Positions 7,950 to 16,259 of a stretch of DNA of 64,000 nt are shown here, piece after piece. The position numbers and the translations under genes were made by a program. Source of the DNA: Phycisphaerales bacterium (GTDB lineage Bacteria > Planctomycetota > Phycisphaerae > Phycisphaerales > UBA1924); the NCBI GenBank assembly GCA_029260345.1, contig JAJDDK010000005.1:496001-560000 (forward strand), in the 5' to 3' direction. How positions within the stretch are numbered: the stretch's first letter is position 1; the number at the start of each line of letters is the position of its first letter. The notes beneath the pieces were generated by a model. It saw only the letters and a list, made by a program, of their open reading frames with translations, was not told the origin of the DNA and made no database searches.

Positions 7950-9212
7950 ATGCAACGACCCAAGGAGCCAAACACGGTGGCGACCGACGACACGTCCTAT
8001 CCCTTGCACAAGATCAAGGTCGTTCTGCTCGAGGGCGTCCATGCGCGTGCCGCAGAATCGCTCGAAGAGCGCGGCTACGACGTGGAACGTCGCCCCGACG
8101 CCCCGACCGGTGATGATCTTCTGGAGGTTGTTTCCGAGGCGCACATTCTTGGCATTCGCTCGCGCACGTTGCTTACCGAGCCTGTGCTCGACGCGGCGCC
8201 CAAACTCTGGGCCGTTGGATGTTTTTGCATCGGGACGAATCAGGTTGACCTTGCCGCGGCGTCCGAGCGTGGCATTGCGGTGTTCAACGCGCCGTTTTCA
8301 AACACGCGCAGTGTCGCCGAAGTGACAATCGCAGAAATCGTGGCGCTGCACCGAAGTTTGTTCGATCGATCAGCGGAACTGCACGCGGGGCGATGGCGCA
8401 AAACGGCGACCGGCGCCCACGAAGTGCGCGGGCGCACGCTGGGCATCGTCGGGTACGGGCGCATCGGTTCACAGGTGTCGGTGCTGGCGGAATCCATGGG
8501 AATGCGCGTGCTGCACTTTGACACCTCTGATGTCCTGTCGCTTGGCAATGCGCAGACGGCCACTTCGCTTGATGATCTGCTTGAGCAGAGCGACGTCGTG
8601 ACCCTGCACGTGCCTGACACGGACCGGACGAAGCAGTTGATCGGCGCCCGCGAAATTAGGCGCATGAAGCAAGGCGCGTTTCTCATCAACAACGCGCGCG
8701 GGTCCGTGGTGGATCTTGAGGCGCTGGCGTCCGCTCTGCGTGATGGTCACCTTGGTGGCGCCGCGGTCGACGTGTTTCCTGACGAACCGGCGGAGAGCGA
8801 TTCGGCCTTTACGTGCCCGCTTGCGGGGCTGCCGAATGTGATTCTCACGCCGCACATCGGCGGCAGCACGCTTGAAGCGCAGCGCAGTATTGCGGATGAA
8901 GTCAGCGCGAAACTCGCGCGGTTCATGAACAACGGCTCGACCGTCACCTCGGTGAATCTGCCGGAAGTGGATCTGCCTGTGCTGCATCCGCAGCTTGATC
9001 GCATCCTTCACTTCCACCGCAACGTGCCGGGCGTGCTAGGGCGCATCAACTCAATGATCGGAGAGATGGGTGTGAATATCTCCGCCGAATACCTGCAATC
9101 CAACGCGCGGCACAGCTACGTGATTCTGGACGTGGATTCCGGGCGCGATATTGAAATACGCGATCAACTCAAGGCGCTGCCTGAGACGATCCGTGTGCGC
9201 ACGATTCGCTGA
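7950..9212 (+). CDS. serA: D-3-phosphoglycerate dehydrogenase
   Basis: This 420-residue enzyme oxidises 3-phosphoglycerate to 3-phosphohydroxypyruvate with NAD+, the first step of serine synthesis. The substrate domain shows GCFCIGTNQVDL and NAPFSNTRSVAE. The Rossmann motif is GIVGYGRIGSQ. The catalytic region includes NNARGSVVD and the His in TPHIGGSTLEAQ. A C-terminal ACT domain (from about residue 350, GVLGRINSMIGEMGVNISAE) suggests serine feedback inhibition, as in the E. coli-type enzyme of similar length (410). It begins about 60 bases after a terminator, so it has its own promoter. Confidence 0.95.
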   Translation: MQRPKEPNTVATDDTSYPLHKIKVVLLEGVHARAAESLEERGYDVERRPDAPTGDDLLEVVSEAHILGIRSRTLLTEPVLDAAPKLWAVGCFCIGTNQVDLAAASERGIAVFNAPFSNTRSVAEVTIAEIVALHRSLFDRSAELHAGRWRKTATGAHEVRGRTLGIVGYGRIGSQVSVLAESMGMRVLHFDTSDVLSLGNAQTATSLDDLLEQSDVVTLHVPDTDRTKQLIGAREIRRMKQGAFLINNARGSVVDLEALASALRDGHLGGAAVDVFPDEPAESDSAFTCPLAGLPNVILTPHIGGSTLEAQRSIADEVSAKLARFMNNGSTVTSVNLPEVDLPVLHPQLDRILHFHRNVPGVLGRINSMIGEMGVNISAEYLQSNARHSYVILDVDSGRDIEIRDQLKALPETIRVRTIR

Positions 9213-9221
9213 GGTCGGCTC

Positions 9222-10025
9222 TCAAGAATGAGCGGCTGAAGAAGCGTTGAGCAACCCCATGACTTCGTCATGAACTGCGCCGTTCGTTGCGACAAATCCA
9301 GGCGCGTTCAGGTCGGCGCCGCCGTTGATGTCGGTGAAGCGTCCGCCGGCTTCCTCGACGATGATTTTGATCGCGGCGACGTCCCACGGTTTCACGCCGT
9401 ATTCGATCCAGACTTCCGCTTCGCCGCGCGCCACCAGCAGCCCGCTTTCAAGATCCCCGCCAGCGAAGCAATAGTCCGCGCGCCGGATCAGCTCCAGCGC
9501 TCCGGCGCCGTGCGGCGTCGGCAGCAACCGAGCCAGCGACCCAATCGCCACATTTGAATCCGACCAGTACGTGCGACGTGATACGGAGATGCGCTGGTAA
9601 TCACGGAACGCGCCTTCGCCACGCGCCGCGACGTAAACCTCTTTGAGGATCGGCAGCGCGACCGCGCCGGCGACGATCTCGCCTTCAAGCTCGAGGGCGA
9701 CCATCGGCCCCCAGAAACGCATGCCCCTGGCAAAGCGATGTGTGCCGTCCAGTGGATCGACGATCCAGCGGGCATCGTCCCGCCCGGCGTGCGCGCCGGT
9801 CTCTTCTGTCAGAATGGAGTGATCCGGAAACGTCGCGCGAATGATGTTGAGGATCGAGTCCTCAGCCGCCTGATCCGCCTTGGTGACGAGCGAGCCGTCG
9901 GGCTTGCGCTCGGAGCGCACACCGGAACGGTAGTAGGGCAGCGCCGCCGCGGCGCCGGCGCGGGCCGCATCACGCGCCACACGAAACGCAGCTCGAATGG
10001 TCTCGGACGAATCCATGGGCGCCAT
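9222..10025 (-). CDS. Inositol-monophosphatase family phosphatase, HisN-like
   Basis: This 267-residue Mg2+-dependent phosphatase carries the family motifs TKADQAAE, LTEETG (metal ligand Glu), DPLDGTHRFARG (metal ligand Asp) and KPWDVAA near the C-terminus. The GTHRF version of the DGT motif and the ERKPDGSLVTKAD opening resemble histidinol-phosphatase of the HisN type. Inositol or nucleotide phosphatase activity cannot be excluded. There are two Met codons at the start, and the second (10016) is possible. It converges with serA, leaving only 9 bases between the stops. It lies 15 bases downstream of the ABC importer genes and may be their last cistron. Confidence 0.85.
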   Translation of the reverse strand: MAPMDSSETIRAAFRVARDAARAGAAAALPYYRSGVRSERKPDGSLVTKADQAAEDSILNIIRATFPDHSILTEETGAHAGRDDARWIVDPLDGTHRFARGMRFWGPMVALELEGEIVAGAVALPILKEVYVAARGEGAFRDYQRISVSRRTYWSDSNVAIGSLARLLPTPHGAGALELIRRADYCFAGGDLESGLLVARGEAEVWIEYGVKPWDVAAIKIIVEEAGGRFTDINGGADLNAPGFVATNGAVHDEVMGLLNASSAAHS

Positions 10026-10040
10026 CGTAGCCAGCCTCGC

Positions 10041-11579
10041 CTACGGGGCGCCGGAGTCCGGGCCGGACCCCTCGATTTGGCCCAGCAGCCATTCGGCCGC
10101 CTCGCGCGGGGAATTGCGATCGATGTCCACACGCTTGTTCGCTTCACGCATCAGGTCGTCCGAAATCGTGCGTGTCAGCGTACTCAGGGCGGTTTCCACA
10201 TGAACTTTTTTAGCGGCGCCAGGACCGATGAGCACGACCGCTTCATACGGCGGAAAAGCGTTCTTTGTGTCCTCAAGAACGACGAGGTCAAACGCCGCGA
10301 TGCGGCCATCAGTCGAAAATGCGCTGATGACATCCACTTCGCCGTTCTTTGCCGCTTGATACATCAGCGTGGAGTCAAGGCTTCGCTGGTCGCGGAATGA
10401 CAGGCCGTAGGCGTTGATCAGTTCGGACCATTCCGGGCGCGCGAAGAACTCATAATCGCCCGCGATCGCGAGATCATGATCGTGCGCCGCGAGGTCTTCG
10501 ATGGTTCGTATTCCCAGCGCTTCCGCTTTCTCACGCGTCATGGCGAGCGCGTACGCATTCTCGAACCCGAGCGTGCCGAGCAGAGTGACGCCATACATCT
10601 CGTCAAGCCATTCACGGATTTCACGGCGCGTTTGTTCGGCGGGGAGCGTGCGATCCCGCTTCATGTGATTTGACCAGATCGTGCCCGTGTAATCGACGTA
10701 CACATCGACGCCCACGCCCTCATCGATCAGCGAATCAAACGCGATCGTCGATCCGAGATGCGAAAGCGTGCGCGAGTGAATGCCCTCCGCTTCGAGCTTG
10801 AGCGCGATGAGTTCGGCGAGAATATGTTGTTCGGTGAATGTCTTGGCGCCGATCACGACTTGCGATTTGGTGTCGGTCGTGAAGTGCTTGATGACGCCGG
10901 GCGTCAGTCCGCCGACGACGAGGAGCGCCAATCCGAAACCGCCTGCGAGTCCGATGAGTTTGCTGCGACGCGCGGCGCCGACTTCGAGCAGCCGAATCAA
11001 GCCATCCATGATGAGCGCGAGCGACGCCGCCGCAACGCAGCCAAGCAGCACAACATTGAACCGCTGTGTTTGCAGGCCGCTGAAGATGTAGTTGCCGAGA
11101 CTCGTCGCGCCGACGGGCGTCGCGAGCGTCGCAATGCCGATCACCCACACTGTGCTGGTGCGCACACCGGCCAGAATGACTGGCGCCGCCAGCGGAAGCT
11201 GCACCATGATCAGCGATTGGCGCGGCGTCATGCCCACACCTCGCGCCGCTTCCAGAACCGCGCTGTCAACAGTCGTCAGGCCGGTGATCGAATTCCGAAG
11301 CATTGGAAGCACGCTGTACGCCGAAAGCGCCAGCCACGCCGGAAGGAATCCAATGCGCCCGAGCAACGGAACCATGAGCGCAAGGAGTGCGAGGCTTGGG
11401 ATAGTCTGCACCACGCCCGCGATTGAGAGCAGCGTGCCTTGGACGCGTTTAAATCGAAGTGCGATTAACGTCAGCAGCGCACTGATGAGGACACCCGTCG
11501 CCAGCGCCGAGAGCGACAGCACCAGATGGCCGCCGAGATACGACGGAAGCAGGTCGAGTTGATCTCGGAGTCCGTTCAT
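10041..11579 (-). CDS. Osmoprotectant-type ABC transporter, fused permease and substrate-binding protein
   Basis: This is a 512-residue two-part protein. About residues 1-220 form a membrane permease with six predicted hydrophobic segments, including the family phrase GVGMTPRQSLIMVQLPLAAP (the EAA loop that contacts the ATPase). About residues 235-505 form an OpuAC/OpuBC-like binding domain (VIGAKTFTEQHILAELIALK, VDYTGTIW, GFENAYALAMT). Permease-binding protein fusions of this order import glycine betaine, choline, carnitine or related quaternary amines. The exact substrate is not evident. Its start overlaps the stop of the ATPase gene by four bases (ATGA), showing translational coupling. Confidence 0.9.
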   Translation of the reverse strand: MNGLRDQLDLLPSYLGGHLVLSLSALATGVLISALLTLIALRFKRVQGTLLSIAGVVQTIPSLALLALMVPLLGRIGFLPAWLALSAYSVLPMLRNSITGLTTVDSAVLEAARGVGMTPRQSLIMVQLPLAAPVILAGVRTSTVWVIGIATLATPVGATSLGNYIFSGLQTQRFNVVLLGCVAAASLALIMDGLIRLLEVGAARRSKLIGLAGGFGLALLVVGGLTPGVIKHFTTDTKSQVVIGAKTFTEQHILAELIALKLEAEGIHSRTLSHLGSTIAFDSLIDEGVGVDVYVDYTGTIWSNHMKRDRTLPAEQTRREIREWLDEMYGVTLLGTLGFENAYALAMTREKAEALGIRTIEDLAAHDHDLAIAGDYEFFARPEWSELINAYGLSFRDQRSLDSTLMYQAAKNGEVDVISAFSTDGRIAAFDLVVLEDTKNAFPPYEAVVLIGPGAAKKVHVETALSTLTRTISDDLMREANKRVDIDRNSPREAAEWLLGQIEGSGPDSGAP

Positions 11580-12349
11580 GCCCCGCCGCCGCCCGCAATC
11601 GCTTCAACGCGGTCTGCTTGACGTTTCGGCGCCTGCATAAGTTCTTTGACGTAATCATCGGCAGGATCGCGCATGAGCGCGGCTGGAGCGCCGCACTGAA
11701 CGAGTCGGCCGGCGCGCATGACGGCGATGCGATCGGCAAGAAGCACGGCCTCGGTCATGTCGTGCGTGACCATGACGACGGTGAGGTTGAGACGTGAGCG
11801 CAGGGCGAGCAATTCATCTTGCAACCCGGCGCGCGTCAGCGGATCCAGCGCGCCGAAGGGCTCATCCGCCAGCAAAATCTTCGGTTCGCTGGCAATGGCG
11901 CGGGCGACGCCGATGCGCTGGCGCTGTCCGCCGGACAACTCGCGCGGCGCCCGGTCGCGATACTCCTCCGGCGGAAGGCCGACGAGTTCAAGCAATTCAT
12001 CAACGCGATTTTGAATTCGAGCGGCGTCCCATCCGAGCAGTTTCGGCGTGATGCCGATGTTCGCCGCGATCGACATGTGTGGGAAAAGGCCGACGCCCTG
12101 AAAGACGTAGCCGATGTGACGTCGCAACTGCACCGGATCGGCCAACGTGATGTCCTGCCCGTCGATGAGTACACGACCACTGGTCGGCTCGATGAGCCGG
12201 TTGATCATTTTCAGAGTGGTTGTCTTGCCGCAACCGGACCCGCCGAGCAGAACGAGAAACTCGCCTTCATCGACGCTCAGTGAGAGCGCATCCACGGCGG
12301 GCGCCGCAACGCCGGGATACCGCTTCGTGAGCTTCTCCAGCTTCAGCAT
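11576..12349 (-). CDS. ABC transporter ATP-binding protein, osmoprotectant type
   Basis: This 257-residue ATPase energises the fused permease encoded immediately downstream. The motifs are Walker A GGSGCGKTTT, Q-loop region YVFQGVGLFPHMS, signature LSGGQRQRIG, Walker B ILLADEPFGALDP and switch VMVTHD. It lacks the C-terminal CBS domains often seen in glycine-betaine ATPases, in line with the shorter OpuC/OsmV-like or EgtV-like types. It is the first gene of a two-gene unit and the methyltransferase gene lies 9 bases downstream of its start side, on the same strand and upstream in transcription. Confidence 0.92.
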   Translation of the reverse strand: MLKLEKLTKRYPGVAAPAVDALSLSVDEGEFLVLLGGSGCGKTTTLKMINRLIEPTSGRVLIDGQDITLADPVQLRRHIGYVFQGVGLFPHMSIAANIGITPKLLGWDAARIQNRVDELLELVGLPPEEYRDRAPRELSGGQRQRIGVARAIASEPKILLADEPFGALDPLTRAGLQDELLALRSRLNLTVVMVTHDMTEAVLLADRIAVMRAGRLVQCGAPAALMRDPADDYVKELMQAPKRQADRVEAIAGGGGA

Positions 12350-12358
12350 GTCAAAGGT

Positions 12359-13171
12359 CTAGCTGACGATTTCGTCCACGAGCGCTGTCGGAATCTCGCG
12401 CCGCTTCTTCGCGACCATCGCCACGTACTGAATCGGTTCGCCGTTCATGTCGAGACGATGGCGATAGCGCCGGTAGGCGTACACGTGAATGATGCCTTCC
12501 TTGTTCATCTCGTCGATGAGCTTGGAGAAGCCGGTGTAATCGCGCGTGCTCAGGAAATGCTCTTTCACATTGAACGCGACCCAGCCGCCGGTTTCGATGA
12601 GGTTGAACGCGGTGGAAAACGCATCCGGGGGAATGTCGCCGAATCCGAGCGCGGCGACGGTGACCAGGCAATTCAGGTTCAGCTTCTTCAGCGCCTCGGT
12701 GGACTCGGCGGACAAAGACGTGAAGTCCTCAACAAGAAAAGTGTCGTAAAGCTGCGGGCGATCGCGCTCCGCGGCCATTTTGGCTTCAGGAATGATGTCG
12801 GCGCCGATGAGTTTCTGCACACCGATGCGGCGCAGTTCTTCGCCGACCATGCCGTTGCCGGCGCCGAGGTCGAGCACGCGCAGATCCGTCGGGCGGCAAT
12901 CGTTGTCGTCCAGCACATTGTCGAGCAGCTTTACGACGCGGTGCGGCGACTGGCAGCGCAAGGCATCGTCAAAGAGTTTTTCGTACAGGCCGGGGACGGA
13001 GAAAATCTCGTCGTAATCGTGAAAGCGAATGCGCCGCCACGTGCCGCCTTCCCAGACTTCGCAAAATTCTTCATCCTGATCGACGTCGCTGGCGACGTCC
13101 GGGAGTCGGAAGACGGGGTCGTTCTCAAGTTCTGATTGACGTGAAGAAACAGTCTGCAGTCCGCTCGGCAT
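12359..13171 (-). CDS. Class I SAM-dependent methyltransferase
   Basis: This is a 270-residue protein with a Rossmann-type methyltransferase core. SAM motif I is LRVLDLGAGNGMVGEELR, followed by LIGADIIPEAK (motif II acidic residue) and a motif near FNVKEHFLSTRDYTGFSKL. The start is placed at the ATG at 13171 because GAGGAG precedes it by a few bases. The longer reading frame upstream is Cys/Arg-rich and implausible. The substrate is unknown. The ABC ATPase gene starts 9 bases beyond its stop on the same strand, so it may head the transporter operon. Confidence 0.8.
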   Translation of the reverse strand: MPSGLQTVSSRQSELENDPVFRLPDVASDVDQDEEFCEVWEGGTWRRIRFHDYDEIFSVPGLYEKLFDDALRCQSPHRVVKLLDNVLDDNDCRPTDLRVLDLGAGNGMVGEELRRIGVQKLIGADIIPEAKMAAERDRPQLYDTFLVEDFTSLSAESTEALKKLNLNCLVTVAALGFGDIPPDAFSTAFNLIETGGWVAFNVKEHFLSTRDYTGFSKLIDEMNKEGIIHVYAYRRYRHRLDMNGEPIQYVAMVAKKRREIPTALVDEIVS

Positions 13172-13381
13172 GACGCTCCTCGAAATTCGGAAAGTGTGCG
13201 ATGACGAGTTGATCCTGTGCGACGCAGCTCGCAAGAGCCGCAGAAATCCGCATCTGACGACGCAGTGGCCGCACGCAAGCGCAGCCGACGCACCCAGCAA
13301 GAACACCTTGCGCGAAGACATGCAAAAAGTCAAGGCGCATGCAAAAAATTGCGTATTTGCGGGGATTGCGTGTGGTTTGTG

Positions 13382-13885
13382 CTATTCCGATCCAACTCCA
13401 AGCACATCGCGCAGTTCGCTCGCGATTCGCTTGACGTCGTTGAATTTGCGTTCTTTGAAAAGATTTATTGACTCAGCGTCTTTTCGTTGAATCTCAAGCC
13501 ATGACTCGCGAATCGCCACATCATGAATTCGAAACTGAGTCCGAATGGCCTTGATTTCATGAGACGGAATGTGCGCCGATTTGGGCTCTTCGTTTGACTG
13601 TTCAATCCGTATCCCTGATGGAGTGGCTTCGATCTCTGCGCGATTCCGACCGACTTGAACCGTTGCATTGAGGGATCCAATTCCAATCAACCAGAAGACC
13701 GTTCCAACAACAATGACAAGAATGTGATTTGCGGCGAAGCCCGAGACAATCCCCCAGATATAGAACGCAGTGAATAGAGTCATCATCGCGTTCCAAATCA
13801 CGGAAAAACAACCTAAACCACCTATAAACCCAATCGGCGGCAAGATAAACCGTACGCCGTTTTCGAGTTCAACCCGTTCAATCAC
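13382..13885 (-). CDS. Small membrane protein with C-terminal soluble domain, unknown function
   Basis: This 167-residue protein has two adjacent hydrophobic segments (about residues 12-48 and 54-75) and a soluble C-terminal half (EIEATPSGIRIEQSNEE onward). The arrangement resembles small proteins with two transmembrane helices and a PH-like or beta-rich cytoplasmic domain. I do not recognise a specific family. Base composition is lower in GC than its neighbours, which may mean recent acquisition. It stands between pckA and the methyltransferase, with a gene-free gap of about 210 bases before the latter. Confidence 0.6.
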   Translation of the reverse strand: MIERVELENGVRFILPPIGFIGGLGCFSVIWNAMMTLFTAFYIWGIVSGFAANHILVIVVGTVFWLIGIGSLNATVQVGRNRAEIEATPSGIRIEQSNEEPKSAHIPSHEIKAIRTQFRIHDVAIRESWLEIQRKDAESINLFKERKFNDVKRIASELRDVLGVGSE

Positions 13886-13944
13886 GGCGCAACCTCACCC
13901 TGGAAGTGGCGAAAAGCCTTTGGAGTCGACGAGCGCGCGAGGCT

Positions 13945-15534
13945 TCAGCCCTTCGGCCCCGCGTTCCGCACCGCATCACTCATCTCAAACTTCTGATCGT
14001 TCGCACGGAACTTCGCGGCGAGCTCTTTCGCTTTCGCGGTGTACGCGCTTGCGTCATTCCATGTGGCGCGCGGGTTGAGCACGCCGTTGGGCACGTTCGG
14101 GACGGAGTTCGGGATCGGCAAACCGAAAACGTCGTCCGGCGTAAACGTGGCCTTGGCGAGTGAACCATCGAGAATCGCCGTGACCATGGCGCGGGTGTAC
14201 TTGAGTTTGAAGCGCTCGCCCTCGCCGTACGGGCCGCCCGTCCAGCCGGTGTTGAGCAGCCAGACGTTGGCGTTGTGCTTCTTGATGCGCTCCGCGAGCA
14301 TTTCCGCGTACACCGCTGGCGGGCGCGGCAGGAACGGGCCGCCAAAGCACGGGCTGAAGTTCGGGACCGGATCGGTCACGCCCGCTTCAGTGCCCGCGAG
14401 CTTCGACGTGTATCCATTGATGAAGAAGTACATCGCCTGCTCAGGCGTGAGCTTGCTCACGGGGGGCAGCACGCCGAACGCATCGGCGGTCAGGAAGATC
14501 ACATTTTTCGGATGACCCGCAACGCTCGGGATCGTCGCGTTGGGGATGTGCTCGACGGGATACGTCGCGCGCGTGTTCTCGGTGATGGAGCCATCGTCGT
14601 AATCCGGTTCGCGCGTGACGTCATCCAGCACGACGTTCTCAAGGACAGAGCCGAACTTGATCGCGTCCCAGATCAGCGGCTCGCCTTCCTTGGAAAGCTT
14701 GATGCACTTCGCGTAGCAGCCGCCCTCGAAATTGAAGACGCCATCGTCGGACCAGCCGTGTTCATCATCGCCCACGAGGTCGCGCTCGGGGTCGGCGCTG
14801 AGCGTCGTCTTGCCCGTGCCCGAGAGGCCGAAGAAGAGCGCGACGTTGTTCGGATCCTTGCGGTCCACGTTCGCCGAGCAGTGCATCGGGAACACGCCAA
14901 CGTCCGGCATGTCGTAGTTCATGGCGTAGAACATGGACTTCTTGTTCTCGCCGCCGTATTCGGTGCCGAAGATGATGACGCACTTGCGCGTCATGGATTG
15001 CGCAATGATCACGGGGCCGGTGGCGCCGACGCGTTCTTGTTCTTCTTCCGTGAGGCGGTGACGGCCACAATTGATGACGACCCAGTCGGGGTCGAACCCG
15101 GCGAGTTCGTCGGCGGTGGGCCGGATGAAGAGTGTGCGTGCGAAGAGGTTGTGCCATGCCTGATCGGTGACGGTGGTGACGCCGAGGCGATACTTCGGAT
15201 CCGCGCCAACGAAGCCTTCGAAGACGTAGATCTTGTCCCTTCCGGCGAGGTATGAATGCGCGAGCTTTTCGAGCTCGACGAACGCTTCGCTCGTCATGGG
15301 CTGGTTGACGGCGCCCCACCAGATGGTGTCGTGGATCTCAGGGGAGTCCTCAAGGAACTTGGCCTTGGGACAGCGCCCGGTGAATTCGCCGGTGGTGGCG
15401 ACGAACGCGCCGTTGGCCGCGAGCCGCCCTTCGCCGTTGGCCAGGGCTTCTTCGACGAGCGCGGCGGTGGAAAGATTGCGCCGAACTTTCGGGGCAGGAA
15501 GATCGAGCCCGCAAAGGGCGGGTGAGGTGGTCAT
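13945..15534 (-). CDS. pckA: Phosphoenolpyruvate carboxykinase (ATP)
   Basis: This 529-residue enzyme interconverts oxaloacetate plus ATP with phosphoenolpyruvate, CO2 and ADP, the entry step of gluconeogenesis. The kinase motifs are GLSGTGKTTLSADP (P-loop, about residues 220-235) and FNFEGGCYAKCIKLS. The oxaloacetate-binding arginine region (TGEFTGRCPKAKF) and NTGWTGGPYGEGERF are also clear. Length fits the ATP-dependent type (E. coli 540). The start at 15534 (MTTSPALC) is chosen because GGAG lies seven bases upstream, and the in-frame extension to 15594 has no family similarity. Confidence 0.95.
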   Translation of the reverse strand: MTTSPALCGLDLPAPKVRRNLSTAALVEEALANGEGRLAANGAFVATTGEFTGRCPKAKFLEDSPEIHDTIWWGAVNQPMTSEAFVELEKLAHSYLAGRDKIYVFEGFVGADPKYRLGVTTVTDQAWHNLFARTLFIRPTADELAGFDPDWVVINCGRHRLTEEEQERVGATGPVIIAQSMTRKCVIIFGTEYGGENKKSMFYAMNYDMPDVGVFPMHCSANVDRKDPNNVALFFGLSGTGKTTLSADPERDLVGDDEHGWSDDGVFNFEGGCYAKCIKLSKEGEPLIWDAIKFGSVLENVVLDDVTREPDYDDGSITENTRATYPVEHIPNATIPSVAGHPKNVIFLTADAFGVLPPVSKLTPEQAMYFFINGYTSKLAGTEAGVTDPVPNFSPCFGGPFLPRPPAVYAEMLAERIKKHNANVWLLNTGWTGGPYGEGERFKLKYTRAMVTAILDGSLAKATFTPDDVFGLPIPNSVPNVPNGVLNPRATWNDASAYTAKAKELAAKFRANDQKFEMSDAVRNAGPKG

Positions 15535-15762
15535 CTCGCGACTCCAGACTTGGGACCAGCAAGGGGCGGATCCGTCCCGCGCCGGGCGTGGCAAATCATT
15601 CCTTCAGATCGCCGGCTGCCCCGCGGGCCAAGCCCGCCAGTGTAGCAAAGGGGCCTCAAGTGGTCGGCGCGACGTTGACGGAGAGGAGCGAGCGTCGTAC
15701 CGTCCCCATCTGGCGTTTGCGTCGCGTGGGAGGGGTTCCCGACCGTCGCCGCGAACGACGAT

Positions 15763-15837
15763 GGCGATCGTAGCTCAGTTGGTTAGAGCACCGGGTTGTG
15801 ATCCCGGGGGTCGGGGGTTCAAGTCCCCTCGATCGCC
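15763..15837 (+). tRNA. tRNA-His (anticodon GTG)
   Basis: The encoded extra G at -1 (15763) pairs with C73 (15837), the tRNA-His hallmark. The acceptor is GCGATCG/CGATCGC, the D arm GCTCAGTTGGTTAGAGC, the anticodon loop TTGTGAT (anticodon GTG) and the T arm GGGGGTTCAAGTCCCC. CCA is not encoded. A T-run follows at 15839-15843. Confidence 0.95.
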
Positions 15838-15838
15838 C

Positions 15839-16259
15839 TTTTTCATGCGCTGGGGGCGATCACCGTCATTTTCGGAACCAAACGCAACGGCACTGCGGAC
15901 TTGTTTGTGCGAAGACGCCGCGTCGATGGGGCCGCGGCAGGAAAGGGGCCACGATGGGTGACTGCCTGAGTCGTTCCGCGAATGTCCATTCGAGCCGCGT
16001 GCAAAGGGTTCGAGGGCTTCGATTCCATCAATGGGATGCCGCGATATTGGTTGGCGCCGCGCTGTACTCGCGATGGGGAAGTCGCGGCCATACGGACATT
16101 GTTTGGGACGAAGTTGTTGGGCCTGCTGATCTTCGATTCATGTTGGGCGCGATTGAACGCTGAGAGTGTGCGTGAAGAGATGAACGCCTGATTCGTCATT
16201 CGAGTCGGCTTCTCAGTGCGTCGGGAGTCAACGAATGCATCCGGAAAGGCCATTTGAAA
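15839..16259 (+). other. Gene-free stretch after tRNA-His
   Basis: About 420 bases contain only short open frames with no recognisable protein and unlikely codon use. The first five bases are the T-run that probably ends the tRNA transcript. The last part should hold the promoter of the following FG-GAP gene and its GGAAAGG ribosome-binding site (16243-16249). No clear -35/-10 pair was identified. Confidence 0.4.

Noticed and set aside
15798-16191. Short open frames between tRNA-His and the FG-GAP gene
   Set aside because: They overlap the tRNA or have no family similarity or ribosome site.
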